Shown piece by piece: positions 17,786-26,577 of a DNA stretch of 33,422 bases. Origin of the DNA: a virus; IMG/VR virus record IMGVR_UViG_3300034082_001582, positions 1 to 33,422 of that record; one strand, given 5' to 3'. Under the pieces are notes generated by a model. It did no database searches, was not told the origin of the DNA, and saw only the letters and a list, made by a program, of their open reading frames with translations. Every line of letters begins with the position of its first letter. Within the stretch, counting starts at the first letter, position 1. A program made the translations under genes and the position numbers.

Positions 17786-19938
17786 GTTCAAAGTTACTTG
17801 TAAATAATTATTTAATTGACTTGTCAAACGATGTGGCGGTTCCGATAACTTTCTCAGTTGCTGATGTGAAACAACCTCAAAGCAGAACTAGATCATTCAG
17901 TAAGTCAATTGACATTCCTGGCACTTCAAATAACTTAAGGTTTTTTACTTCAGCTTTTGGATTGGCTACTGATGGAACGGGAAACGAGTTTACAATTTTC
18001 AATCCTTCATTAAAAGCACCTTGCAATTATTTCAAAGATGACTTGTTAATATTTTCAGGCCAACTACAATTGACGAACGTAAAAAAAGTAAATGGGGATT
18101 ATTCATTCAGTTGCATTTTATATTCCAATATCGTAGATTATTTTGCTGAATTAAAAAACAAGAAATTAAGCGAGTTAGGGTGGAGCGAATATAACCATAA
18201 TTTGAATGCTGATAATATTACAAAGAGTTGGGATAGTACAATTAAAATAAATGGCACTTCAGTTAGAAATTTTGACTTCAATGGCGGTAAAAGTCCAAAG
18301 GCAAAAGGATACGTTTATCCACTCATTAACTATGGTTATCCAACACCTTTGAACACGAATGTTTACAAGGTTACTGATTTAATTCCTTATGTGTATGCGA
18401 GGGAATGTTTAACAAAGATTTTTAAATTCATAGGATTAACGATTAACAATTTAGATACTGATTTTATAAATACCTTAGATTTCAAAAGATTGATTTATGG
18501 TTCTTCAGGTGGGGAAAAATTAAGGATTAGCAATGCTGAAAAGTTAGCTAGGAAGTTGGAGTTAACAAATATTTATGAGGGTGTAAAGGTTTTGCCTTCT
18601 CAGTATTATTACTATTTTTTTGTAAATTACGTTTTACAAGGGAATTTATTAAAAGGTACGTTTATACCATCAACCAATAAAACAACAATACAAAATGGAG
18701 TTATAACTATTCCTGCAACAGGAAAGTATAATTTAAGTTATACAACAAAATACAAGGTAACTTCTGCAACTAATTTAAATGTAAATGATTTTTCAAAGAT
18801 TCTTATTTATAAAAATGGAATTATTATAAACACAGCCCCCTTTGGAATTACTAAAACAAACAACGAAATAACTATTTCTTTTAATACCGATATTGATTGC
18901 TCTATTTCGGATAAAATAGAATTAAAGTTTTTATTATCTTTAGAAGTTACACCTGATAATTTGACCGTTTACAATTTGAACTATGATTTTTACGATGGCA
19001 CTTTATTATTTACCGCTATTGACGGAGTGATAACAGATGATTCTATTATTGAAGTGGGTACGTTGCTTCCTGATATTACTTGCTCTGAATTTTTAAGCGG
19101 TATTATATCAATGTTCAATTTGTATATTACAGATGCTGTAGATAGCAAAGTAAGCATTTATACTATCAACGAATATTATGGCAAAGATTATAAAAACTAT
19201 TTAGATTGGACGAATAAAGTTGACCATAGCAAAGAGATAATTATTAATTCAGCTTCATTGATTGAAGGTAAAAATTACCAATTTAAATGGAGTGCTGAAA
19301 AGGATTATTATAATGACTTGTATTTAAAAGCTAGCAAAAAAACTTTTGGGAATTTTAACTACGAAGTTGAAGATACTTTTAAGACGGGGGATAAAGTTTG
19401 GCAATTGCCATTCGCTCAATACGTACCCGTTAAAATGAATGACTTAGTAATCCCTCAAATATACACTATTGATAACGGCGTTGCAAAGACTTACAAGGGT
19501 AAAGGGTTGCTTACATTTTACAATGGATTGTATATTGGTAAAGTTGTAATACGAAAAGATAATTTAACATTAGATACTACTTATCAAAATTATCCCGTTG
19601 TTCATCATTTTAATTTTGAAATAAATGATACAAATTTTTTAAATCCAAAGTGGGATTTACATTTTGAAACTAGGGAGGTGCGCTTTGATAAAATTGATAC
19701 AGTACCGACATTAAATTTATTCAATAGGTTTCACGAAAAAAACATAAAAGAAATAACAAGCAAAAGTTCTAAGCTAATCGAAATATATATTAAATTAACG
19801 AGCAAAGAAATTTTAAGCATTGATTTTAAGAAACTAATAATGATTGAAGGAGTTCTTTATAAGCTGAACTTAATTAGTGATTTTGATTCCGATGCTTACG
19901 AAAGCACGAAAGTTGAACTATTAAAATTCATACCATAA
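17782..19938 (+). CDS. Large tail/baseplate protein
   Basis: 718 residues, the second largest protein of the tail block. The N-terminus (MSSKLLVNNYLIDLSNDVAV) is followed by SRTRSFSKSIDIPGTSNNL, a segment I associate with baseplate proteins of Bacteroidota siphoviruses. The rest alternates strands and short helices, with aromatic-rich stretches. No hydrolase motif is visible. Between a smaller baseplate protein and a lectin-like protein, it is probably a hub or receptor-binding baseplate component; it could also be a distal tail protein. Overlaps neighbours at ATGA and TAATG. Confidence 0.62.
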   Translation: MSSKLLVNNYLIDLSNDVAVPITFSVADVKQPQSRTRSFSKSIDIPGTSNNLRFFTSAFGLATDGTGNEFTIFNPSLKAPCNYFKDDLLIFSGQLQLTNVKKVNGDYSFSCILYSNIVDYFAELKNKKLSELGWSEYNHNLNADNITKSWDSTIKINGTSVRNFDFNGGKSPKAKGYVYPLINYGYPTPLNTNVYKVTDLIPYVYARECLTKIFKFIGLTINNLDTDFINTLDFKRLIYGSSGGEKLRISNAEKLARKLELTNIYEGVKVLPSQYYYYFFVNYVLQGNLLKGTFIPSTNKTTIQNGVITIPATGKYNLSYTTKYKVTSATNLNVNDFSKILIYKNGIIINTAPFGITKTNNEITISFNTDIDCSISDKIELKFLLSLEVTPDNLTVYNLNYDFYDGTLLFTAIDGVITDDSIIEVGTLLPDITCSEFLSGIISMFNLYITDAVDSKVSIYTINEYYGKDYKNYLDWTNKVDHSKEIIINSASLIEGKNYQFKWSAEKDYYNDLYLKASKKTFGNFNYEVEDTFKTGDKVWQLPFAQYVPVKMNDLVIPQIYTIDNGVAKTYKGKGLLTFYNGLYIGKVVIRKDNLTLDTTYQNYPVVHHFNFEINDTNFLNPKWDLHFETREVRFDKIDTVPTLNLFNRFHEKNIKEITSKSSKLIEIYIKLTSKEILSIDFKKLIMIEGVLYKLNLISDFDSDAYESTKVELLKFIP

Positions 19939-20486
19939 TGGCAGTACCATTAATATACGATATAGAAGTAACTGATTTGTATATCTTACAAAGCTATCAA
20001 ATTGTTCCAAACATTCCTTGGTCTTTGACAAATGTACTTACCGAAGCCAACGATAAAGAGTGGGGATATTTTAACACTGAACAAATAAAAGACTTGCAAG
20101 GACCAGGAGCTTACGCCGCAAATGCTGTAAGTGTTGGCTTTTATTTACCTTCACTTTTAGAGCTTCAAAAGTTGTATGATTTCGATAGTTCTTATTTTGT
20201 AAACGGTGGGCTTTGGTCTTCTGAAGAAGAAAGCTTAACGAGTGCTTATTATTTGGATGCAAATGGCACTGTTCAAATAGCTTTAAAAAGTGATACAACG
20301 ATAGACGTTTCATCCATGCGGAGGCTTTCAATAGTTGTGACTTCAACAATTGCAGAATTACCATACCAGTCAAAGAATGCTGATATTATTTATGGCGGTT
20401 CTAATTCAATAGATGAGGACGTTTATAAAATGCTAGGCGGCAAAAATGGAACAAGTAAAAATTCAAATATATTAAGAGATGAGTGA
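19938..20486 (+). CDS. Tail-tip protein with DUF1566/C-type-lectin-like domain
   Basis: 182 residues, start coupled as TAATG. Residues about 68-130 follow the DUF1566/Lcl pattern: GFYLPSLLELQKLYD, GGLWSSEEES, SAYYLDANG, then RRLSIVV. This fold resembles C-type lectins, used by phages for binding. The C-terminus is a flexible tail rich in Asn, Lys and Gly. A role in binding the host surface is likely from fold and position among tail genes. There is no reverse transcriptase nearby, so it is not a diversity-generating target as far as can be seen. Confidence 0.62.
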   Translation: MAVPLIYDIEVTDLYILQSYQIVPNIPWSLTNVLTEANDKEWGYFNTEQIKDLQGPGAYAANAVSVGFYLPSLLELQKLYDFDSSYFVNGGLWSSEEESLTSAYYLDANGTVQIALKSDTTIDVSSMRRLSIVVTSTIAELPYQSKNADIIYGGSNSIDEDVYKMLGGKNGTSKNSNILRDE

Positions 20487-21129
20487 TGAAACTAGAAGAA
20501 TAATATTAAAACATGGGACGGGCGTTCCTACTATTCCAACATCAAACGATCATAGGGATGGCACGTGGATAGCTACTGATATTTATCCGTATGAAATTTA
20601 CGTTGATGGAGTGACAGGATTAATGTACATTAATTCAGGTGGATTGATAAACGAAATCATAACTGATTTGGGTACTAAAACTTTTGCTACTTATAACGAT
20701 ATACAGAACCAAACAGCAGCGGTCATAAACACTGGCTATGCGGTTAAGTTTAGGGCATTGAATTTATCTAGTGGAATAACTGTTGTTACTGATACTAAAA
20801 TAACTTTACAGAATGCTGGCTTTTATAATTTGTCAATCGTTTTGCAATTTCTAAATACCGATAATCAAGAGCATGATGCGAATGTATGGATTAAAAAAAA
20901 TGGTACAAATATTGTTTCTAGTAATGGATTGGCTAGTATTCCTTCAACGCATGGTGGGGTTCATGGTCATAGTTTATTTACAAAGAACTTTTTAATTCAA
21001 GGGGTTGCGACTGATTATTTCGAGGTGTTTTTTAGTGTTACAAATACACTTGTTTCGTTGGCTTATTATGCTGCTGCGAGTCCTTCACCATCTACACCTT
21101 CAGCTCAATTCACTATAAACCAACTTTAA
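20479..21129 (+). CDS. Tail protein with C1q/TNF-like trimeric head domain
   Basis: 216 residues, 8-bp overlap with the previous gene. The first 60 residues (RRIILKHGTGVPTIP) look like a short attachment domain used in phage tail proteins. Residues about 80-216 have a beta-sandwich pattern like C1q/TNF folds: AVKFRALNLSSGITVV, GFYNLSIVLQFLN, NVWIKKNGTNI and YFEVFFSVTNTLVSLAYY. Such domains trimerise and bind receptors or form fibre heads. It stands directly before the tape measure gene. Domain call is by pattern, moderate certainty. Confidence 0.62.
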   Translation: MSDETRRIILKHGTGVPTIPTSNDHRDGTWIATDIYPYEIYVDGVTGLMYINSGGLINEIITDLGTKTFATYNDIQNQTAAVINTGYAVKFRALNLSSGITVVTDTKITLQNAGFYNLSIVLQFLNTDNQEHDANVWIKKNGTNIVSSNGLASIPSTHGGVHGHSLFTKNFLIQGVATDYFEVFFSVTNTLVSLAYYAAASPSPSTPSAQFTINQL

Positions 21130-21132
21130 GAA

Positions 21133-23478
21133 ATGGAAACTATTATATTTGATGTAAAAGTAAATACCAACAACGCCGCTACTGATGTTAAGAAAGTAGG
21201 GGATAGTGTTAAGGGCTTAAAGTCTGAAGGTGAAAATGCTAGCAAGTCGTTTACTAATTTACGTACTGAATTAAAAAAGTTGAACATTCAGCTTCAGAAT
21301 TTAGATCCCGCAAGTGAAGCCTTTAAGGTTGCGGCTAATAGAGCTGGTGAGATAAAAATGGCTATGCGTGACGTAGGGGATGCTATATCCGATGCCGACC
21401 CTGAAAAGTCCTTCGGTAAATTTGTGAGGGGAGCGCAGGCCGCTGCAAATGGTTTCCAGATAGTGACCGCTGCTCAAGGGTTGTTTGGTACTGAAAGCAA
21501 AAAGACTCAAGAAGCTCTTTTGAAAGTTCAATCTGCATTGGCATTAACACAAGGTTTAAGCCAATTTAAAGAGATGAAAAACGATTTATTAGACGTTGCC
21601 TCATCAATTAGAAACGTAGTTGTTAAAGCCTTTGCTGGTCTATCTACTGCTACCGCTGCTCAAGCAGTTGCTAATGGAACAGCTACAGTTACACAAAGAG
21701 CTTTAAATGCAGCCATGAACGCTAATCCGATTTTAATATTAGTTGGTTTAATAACATTAGCCGCTGGTGCTTTATTTGCATTTTCTAATAAAACAAAAGA
21801 GGCTGATGAAAGTCAAAAGGCACTCAATGATACAGCGACAAAAGCTAGAGCAAGTGGTGAGATTGAAATAAAAACATTCAACTCACAGATTGAAGCATTA
21901 AAAAAACTAAAAACAGGTAGTGAAGAAAGAGCCATTGCTATTAAAAAAATTAATGACCAATACGGAACTACTCTTAAAAACCTAACTAATGAAAATCTAT
22001 TTTTAAAACAAGTAAACATTACGCAAAAGGATTATGTAGATGGCGCTAAAAATAGAATCTTAATGAAAATCAATGAAGCAAAGATTGAATCATTGCTTAC
22101 AGAATCACAAATGAAAAATGAAAAATCTAAATACGCTGCTTCAAAGGCTAATGAGATTTTAGATAAAAATGATACTTTAAGAAAACAGCTAAAAGGTAAA
22201 AGTGAGCTTGAAATCTTGAACTCCACATTTGTATCGGAAGAAGGTTTAGAATATCAAAGATTACTTCTATTGAGTAGAACCTCAAAAGAAGAGGCAGACA
22301 TTCTAAATAAAAGAGCAGACAATGCTTTAAATATAAACGCAAAACTTATTACAAAAGAAACTGCTCAACAAAAAGCAGCAAGAGAAAAAGAAGCGGCTGA
22401 TTTATTAAATGACAATGCAAAAAATTTGAAAGCTCAAAACGATGCAATTGCAAAACAAAATGAACAAGCGCAAAAAGAAAAGAAATTAAAAAATGAACAA
22501 GCAACAAAAGAGCAACAGGAACTAGACCGCAAAATAATTGATTTAACCTTAGCTAATATTCTTGATGCTGATTTAAGGGAGCAACTTATTTTAAAAGAAA
22601 AACACAAAAGGGAACTTGAAGATTTAAAAACTCAATACGGTGCAAAAAAAGGATTTATTGAACTTGAAAATCAATTAAAGATTCAACAGGGTATTGATGA
22701 GAAAGCCTTAATAGATAAACAAACATTAGAGAAAGAAGCAAAAGACAAAGAAACAAACGACAAAAAAACTGCTGCATTAAATGCAATGGCAAAAGCACAA
22801 ATTGAAAATGATATACGAATACTTGAACAAAACTTTCAGGATACGCAAACAAAAAAATTAGAGCTTGAAGCCTTGGATTTTGAACAAAAGAAAGCGGCTG
22901 CATTTGGTAATAATGCTGAACTAATTGCAATCGGTGCGCAACACGCTGCAAATGTAGAAGCAATTACCGAAGAGTCAAAGAATAGGCAAATACAAATAGA
23001 TCAAACTTTATTCGATGCTAAATTAGAAATTGCTAATAGTATCGGTAATATCTTTGGTGCTATATCTGGATTATTTGAAAAAAACATAGCAGCTCAAAAA
23101 ACTTTCGCAATTGCTGAACTTGCTGTGAATACTGCAACTGCTTACATTAAAGGGTTAACAATAGCTCAACAATCTGCAGCGGCAACAGGACCGGGAGCGG
23201 CTTTTGCATTTCCTTTATTCTATGCTTCACAAGTGGGAGCTATTTTAAATGCAGTAGGAAAAGCTAAAAGTATTTTGAAAGCTGGTCCAAGTGTTTCAGC
23301 ACCTACAATACCAAGTGCAACAAAAGGTGGTGGCGGTGTAAACAATGCAATTACCGATAATAATCAAGGGGATCAAACTTCGCAAAATGTTATTAAAGTA
23401 GTGGTTTTGGATTCCGATATAACCAAGCAACAGCAACAAACTACGAAAGTAAAAGCTGTGAGTACAATTATAGGATAA
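21133..23478 (+). CDS. Tape measure protein
   Basis: 781 residues. N-terminus METIIFDVKVNTNNAATDVK and a long helical domain (DPASEAFKVAANRAGEIKMA) typical of tape measure proteins, a hydrophobic segment at 199-217 (PILILVGLITLAAGALFAF), a very long charged helical rod rich in Lys/Glu/Gln (about 370-640), and a second hydrophobic region near 660-720. It sets tail length and probably inserts into the host membrane at DNA entry. At the usual ~0.15 nm per residue the tail would be about 115 nm long. It lies between the fibre-like genes and the head genes, away from the putative chaperone. Confidence 0.88.
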   Translation: METIIFDVKVNTNNAATDVKKVGDSVKGLKSEGENASKSFTNLRTELKKLNIQLQNLDPASEAFKVAANRAGEIKMAMRDVGDAISDADPEKSFGKFVRGAQAAANGFQIVTAAQGLFGTESKKTQEALLKVQSALALTQGLSQFKEMKNDLLDVASSIRNVVVKAFAGLSTATAAQAVANGTATVTQRALNAAMNANPILILVGLITLAAGALFAFSNKTKEADESQKALNDTATKARASGEIEIKTFNSQIEALKKLKTGSEERAIAIKKINDQYGTTLKNLTNENLFLKQVNITQKDYVDGAKNRILMKINEAKIESLLTESQMKNEKSKYAASKANEILDKNDTLRKQLKGKSELEILNSTFVSEEGLEYQRLLLLSRTSKEEADILNKRADNALNINAKLITKETAQQKAAREKEAADLLNDNAKNLKAQNDAIAKQNEQAQKEKKLKNEQATKEQQELDRKIIDLTLANILDADLREQLILKEKHKRELEDLKTQYGAKKGFIELENQLKIQQGIDEKALIDKQTLEKEAKDKETNDKKTAALNAMAKAQIENDIRILEQNFQDTQTKKLELEALDFEQKKAAAFGNNAELIAIGAQHAANVEAITEESKNRQIQIDQTLFDAKLEIANSIGNIFGAISGLFEKNIAAQKTFAIAELAVNTATAYIKGLTIAQQSAAATGPGAAFAFPLFYASQVGAILNAVGKAKSILKAGPSVSAPTIPSATKGGGGVNNAITDNNQGDQTSQNVIKVVVLDSDITKQQQQTTKVKAVSTIIG

Positions 23479-23490
23479 AAAAAATAAAAA

Positions 23491-23528
23491 TAAATTTGTT
23501 TATATTAAAAATTTTATTATTAACTTTG
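23491..23528 (+). promoter_or_regulatory. Possible promoter before the head gene block
   Basis: Two TAnnTTTG boxes lie in the 55-bp gap: TAAATTTG (23491-23498) and TAACTTTG (23521-23528). The second has a TTG 22 bp upstream (23496-23498, within the first box). The start codon of the next gene is only 5 bases after the second box, so a transcript from it would be leaderless. No hairpin terminator separates it from the tape measure gene. Confidence 0.45.
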
Positions 23529-23533
23529 GATTT

Positions 23534-24058
23534 ATGTTACCATTCTACGAATTGATAATTGATGATAGTAAGGAAAGCGGTGTTGATTACAATTCGCTAG
23601 TAGAACATCCTGCTCATAGAAAAACCTTTATAGCATTCAATAAGGATGAGAAAAGGTATTATTTCAATGAAGAGAAAAAAATAGTTTTTGGAGTTATGAT
23701 GGCGGCTAATTTACCAATATTCAGAAACAGTCCATTTGATCATTATGTTGTTTTTAAGCCTGAAACAATTTCACAAATAAGAACTAAATTCCATAAGTTA
23801 GGATTTAAAGATAATGTGAATGCTGAACACAACAAAAAAGTAAATGATGTAAGAATGATAAAATCTTTTATCCTTACTGATTTAAAATTATTACCTGAAG
23901 GTTTTGAGAAACAAAATATAAATATCGGTTCATGGTTTGGAGCGTACAAAATAGATAGCCCTGCCATTTGGTCGAAGATAAAAAAAGGAGAGTTCAACGG
24001 CTTCTCAGTTGAGGGGTGGTTTGAAAAAAAAGAATTGCAACTAAAAAAAAATAAATAA
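23534..24058 (+). CDS. XkdF-like prohead protease
   Basis: 174 residues. Conserved-looking segments are KKIVFGVMMAANLPIFR (about 48-64), DHYVVFKPETISQIRTKF, NAEHNKKV (His), INIGSWFGAYKID and GEFNGFSVEGWF near the C-terminus, the order found in the XkdF domain of putative serine proteases that process capsids. It is first in the head block, before the scaffold and major capsid genes, the usual place for a prohead protease. The catalytic residues cannot be assigned from the sequence alone, and it may be a non-protease structural XkdF homologue. Confidence 0.78.
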   Translation: MLPFYELIIDDSKESGVDYNSLVEHPAHRKTFIAFNKDEKRYYFNEEKKIVFGVMMAANLPIFRNSPFDHYVVFKPETISQIRTKFHKLGFKDNVNAEHNKKVNDVRMIKSFILTDLKLLPEGFEKQNINIGSWFGAYKIDSPAIWSKIKKGEFNGFSVEGWFEKKELQLKKNK

Positions 24059-24060
24059 AT

Positions 24061-24549
24061 ATGAAAAAAACAATTTGGGAATTAATGGGATTTTCGTCTG
24101 AAGATGAAAAAATCGAAATTGTATTTTCAGAAGTAAGCACAGTTGATGGTGTTGTTTTAAGCTACGAGGGTGATTTCGTAGTGGGCACACTTTTGACAGT
24201 AACTGCTGAAGATGGTACAATGATGCCTGCTCCTGCTGGTCCACACCAAGTGGATGTTGAGGGAGTTATTAAAATGATTGAACTTGATGAGTTAGGAGCA
24301 ATCCTTTCGATTGAAGATGTAATTGAAGAAGAGCCAATGGCTGAAGAAACAAACACAACAGAAGAGGTGATGAGCCAAGTTGCTGAAGTGTTGAAAGTAT
24401 CTTTAGAAGACATAAACGCTCGATTCACAGCATTGGAAAACGAACTAAAAACTTTGAAAGAAATTAAGGAAAGTAAATTTAAAAACGAAACAAAAAAAGT
24501 AACTGAAGAAAAGGCTTTGTCTATTTCTGAAATTTTAAAAAATAAATAA
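24061..24549 (+). CDS. Capsid scaffold-like protein
   Basis: 162 residues, strongly acidic and helical. Residues about 1-90 have a beta/loop region with TAEDGTMMPAPAGPHQVD; residues 92-155 are a Glu-rich coiled coil (VMSQVAEVLKVSLEDINARF, LENELKTLKEIKESK) with a basic C-terminal tail (SISEILKNK), the usual layout of phage scaffold proteins whose C-terminus binds the capsid subunit. It lies between the XkdF-like protease and the major capsid gene, which fits a scaffold that is degraded during maturation. Assignment is by composition and position. Confidence 0.72.
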   Translation: MKKTIWELMGFSSEDEKIEIVFSEVSTVDGVVLSYEGDFVVGTLLTVTAEDGTMMPAPAGPHQVDVEGVIKMIELDELGAILSIEDVIEEEPMAEETNTTEEVMSQVAEVLKVSLEDINARFTALENELKTLKEIKESKFKNETKKVTEEKALSISEILKNK

Positions 24550-24551
24550 AA

Positions 24552-25520
24552 ATGGGAAAATTTGAAAAAACATTAAAAGAAAAATTCGGTATCAACGTAG
24601 CTACCTTGTCTCCTTGGACTGATAACACGTTGCCAAATATCGAAAGTGATTTAATTGCTAACTCTGACTTTCTATCTATGCTTTCTTTAGAGACAGGATT
24701 AAAAGGAACTAGAGAAATAGCTTTACTTTCTATGAGTGTGCCTTTGAAAGCAAAAGCGGCTTGTACTCCTTCACCTGATGGTTCGGTTGTATTGACAAAG
24801 AAAAACTTGTCAACAGTGCCTTTATATCAAGGTGTTACTTTTTGTAATGAGTCTTTAAATTCTACAATGTACCAAGTGTTAAACACTTTGGGAATGAAGA
24901 TGCAAAATGGTCAATTGCCTGCTGATTTAGAAGTAATTGTAATGTCTTACTTACTTAAGATGTCACAAAAGAAAGCTCAAGATTTAGTTTGGTTGGGTAT
25001 CATTGGTTCTGGTAATCCTGATTTAGTTCACTTCAACGGATTAAACAAACAATTTTTAGATGATACTGCAATTTTGAAGACTACTACTACTTATGCGACT
25101 GTTGATTCAACAAATGCTTATAGTGCTGCGGTTGAGGTTTACAAAGCTATTCCTGCGGATTTATTAGATTCAGGAAAAGAAGTTGCAATATTTACAGGAC
25201 GTACTGAAGCTTTAAACATTTTAGCTCAATACAATGCTGCTAATCCTTACACTCAAATCACACCTGAAAACATCGGAGGGTCTTTAAAATTCTTATTGCC
25301 TTTGACAAACATATATGTTCAAACAGTACCTCAATTAAATGGTTTGAATTTAATTTATGCTTTTGCTCCTTCATATGTTTTCTTAGGTGTTGATTCACCT
25401 GAAGATCAATCGTTCGATGTTAAATACAACGATTATACTGAAGAGTTGAAAGCTGAAGCTTCATTCAGATTGGGTGTAACTTATGTTTTTCCACAATATA
25501 TCGTAAAACTTAAGAAATAA
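24552..25520 (+). CDS. Major capsid protein
   Basis: 322 residues, within the HK97-fold size range, starting MGKFEKTLKEKFGINVATLS. The sequence has a long N-terminal arm, a central alternating alpha/beta part (ADLEVIVMSYLLKMSQKKAQ, DLVWLGIIGSGNPDLVHFNG), and a C-terminal LGVTYVFPQYIVKLKK that looks like the end of a P-domain strand. Gene order protease, scaffold, this gene is the standard head block. Codon choice here is more regular than in neighbouring genes, as expected for a highly made protein. No clear chain-link crosslinking signature is seen. Confidence 0.85.
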   Translation: MGKFEKTLKEKFGINVATLSPWTDNTLPNIESDLIANSDFLSMLSLETGLKGTREIALLSMSVPLKAKAACTPSPDGSVVLTKKNLSTVPLYQGVTFCNESLNSTMYQVLNTLGMKMQNGQLPADLEVIVMSYLLKMSQKKAQDLVWLGIIGSGNPDLVHFNGLNKQFLDDTAILKTTTTYATVDSTNAYSAAVEVYKAIPADLLDSGKEVAIFTGRTEALNILAQYNAANPYTQITPENIGGSLKFLLPLTNIYVQTVPQLNGLNLIYAFAPSYVFLGVDSPEDQSFDVKYNDYTEELKAEASFRLGVTYVFPQYIVKLKK

Positions 25521-26029
25521 TGGCGTGTGAAGTAGTTTCAGGATTCAGTAATAGCGGTGTTTGTGATTCACAAGCGGGGGTTAAACAATGGTATGTTGCC
25601 TCAACTGCTAATATTGCTTCGAAAACAGTAGTGGCGGGAGCTGTTACTGCGATAAGTATGGTTGCAACAAAGAAATTTTATGCTATCACTTTGGATATGC
25701 AACAATCTTTCTTTAATGACCAAGCTATCGGATCGCGTGAAAATGCTTCTTATGCTCGTGAACATTCAGCAACTATGAAATTAGCAGGTAATACCGCTGC
25801 TGATATAGTTGCACTTGAGGACATGGGAAGAGGAAGAGTGACTTTAATCGCTGCTTTGCAAGACGGTACTTACGAGGTGCTAGGTCTTACAAATGGAATG
25901 AAGATGTTAGAAAATAGGACTTCAGGTCAAGCAATGGAAGATTTTAATGGTAACGAACTTGTATTTTCAGGTAAAGAACCATCAAAAGCTCCTAAAATTG
26001 CTATTGGTGTAATAACTCCACTATTATAA
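25520..26029 (+). CDS. Structural protein after the capsid gene (tail tube or capsid-associated)
   Basis: 169 residues, coupled to the capsid stop as TAATG. Ala/Gly/Thr-rich and beta-rich, with features such as FYAITLDMQQSFFNDQA, GRGRVTLIAALQDGTYEVLG and EDFNGNELVFSGKEP. The strand-rich C-terminal half with Gly-Lys-Glu-Pro resembles tail tube proteins and capsid-cement proteins of Bacteroidota phages. Position straight after the capsid gene favours a capsid-associated protein; no other tail-tube candidate is evident in the tail block, which favours the tube. I cannot decide. Confidence 0.62.
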   Translation: MACEVVSGFSNSGVCDSQAGVKQWYVASTANIASKTVVAGAVTAISMVATKKFYAITLDMQQSFFNDQAIGSRENASYAREHSATMKLAGNTAADIVALEDMGRGRVTLIAALQDGTYEVLGLTNGMKMLENRTSGQAMEDFNGNELVFSGKEPSKAPKIAIGVITPLL

Positions 26030-26045
26030 TTAGTATTAATTCATT

Positions 26046-26073
26046 AAGAGGGGTTTAAAAAGCCCCTTTTTTT
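26046..26073 (+). terminator. Rho-independent terminator after capsid operon
   Basis: AAGAGGGG (26046-26053) pairs with CCCCTTTT (26063-26070), an 8-bp stem with one G-U pair around the loop TTTAAAAAG, and the 3' T-run extends to 26073. It follows the capsid-associated gene by 16 bp and separates it from the connector and portal genes, suggesting differential expression of capsid and portal. Confidence 0.85.
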
Positions 26074-26084
26074 ATACTTAAAAT

Positions 26085-26279
26085 ATGGAATATAAAGACA
26101 ATTATAAAAATAATTTTGCTTACTTTTATAAGATTAAAGAATATGTACTTTGTAATGAAGAAAATAAAGAATTTTTGTTTAATTTAGCCCCTGAAATCTT
26201 CGTTGAAAATGATGACAATAATACAAAAAGTACAATCAAATCAAATTTGCCTGACATTACAGGAGAAGACAACGAGTAA
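26085..26279 (+). CDS. Small acidic protein of unknown function
   Basis: 64 residues. Starts MEYKDNYKNNFAYFYKIKEY just after the terminator. The C-terminal half is acidic and polar (NDDNNTKSTIKSNLPD, ending GEDNE) and probably disordered. It overlaps the next gene by 68 bp in another frame, which is longer than most overlaps here. It may be a small head accessory, but the sequence gives no clue to function. The gene could also be a weakly expressed leader for the connector-like gene that follows. Confidence 0.5.
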   Translation: MEYKDNYKNNFAYFYKIKEYVLCNEENKEFLFNLAPEIFVENDDNNTKSTIKSNLPDITGEDNE

Positions 26280-26577
26280 TTTACCAAAAAATTATTTATT
26301 TAGGTTTATTTCAGAGCAAAATAGAGTTGAATACAAATGTTATTTAAACGACATTTCTATTTCGCCTTCTAGATTTAACCTATTTAATTTTATTGAGTCA
26401 ACAGATTTGACTTTAAAACTTGGTGATTACATTTTAAAGGTGTATCAAATGCCAAACGGGGGCAGTGTTGATTATACTATTGGTAATCTTTGCGAAATAA
26501 CTAAATGCAAGGTAATAACAACGCCAACTTCAACGAGTGCTTACAACGCTATAATAACATCGCAGATTTATGATTGA
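26212..26577 (+). CDS. Probable head-tail or minor structural protein
   Basis: 121 residues from ATG 26212 (an ATG at 26209 and a TTG at 26203 are also in frame). MTIIQKVQSNQICLTLQEKT, then KNYLFRFISEQNRVEYKCYL, SPSRFNLFNFIES and LKLGDYILKVYQMPNGG follow a pattern I recall from a small beta-rich protein encoded next to portal genes in Bacteroidota phages. It overlaps the previous gene by 68 bp and the portal gene by 8 bp. Probably a virion connector or tail-linked protein; the biochemical role is unknown. Confidence 0.62.
   Translation: MTIIQKVQSNQICLTLQEKTTSNLPKNYLFRFISEQNRVEYKCYLNDISISPSRFNLFNFIESTDLTLKLGDYILKVYQMPNGGSVDYTIGNLCEITKCKVITTPTSTSAYNAIITSQIYD

Noticed and set aside
19938-20486. 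Diversity-generating retroelement target (C-type-lectin-like domain)
   Set aside because: No reverse transcriptase and no template repeat anywhere in the window.
22655-22963. Reverse-strand ORF of 102 codons in the tape measure gene
   Set aside because: A by-product of Lys/Gln/Glu-rich helical coding on the + strand; low-complexity His/Leu/Gln composition.
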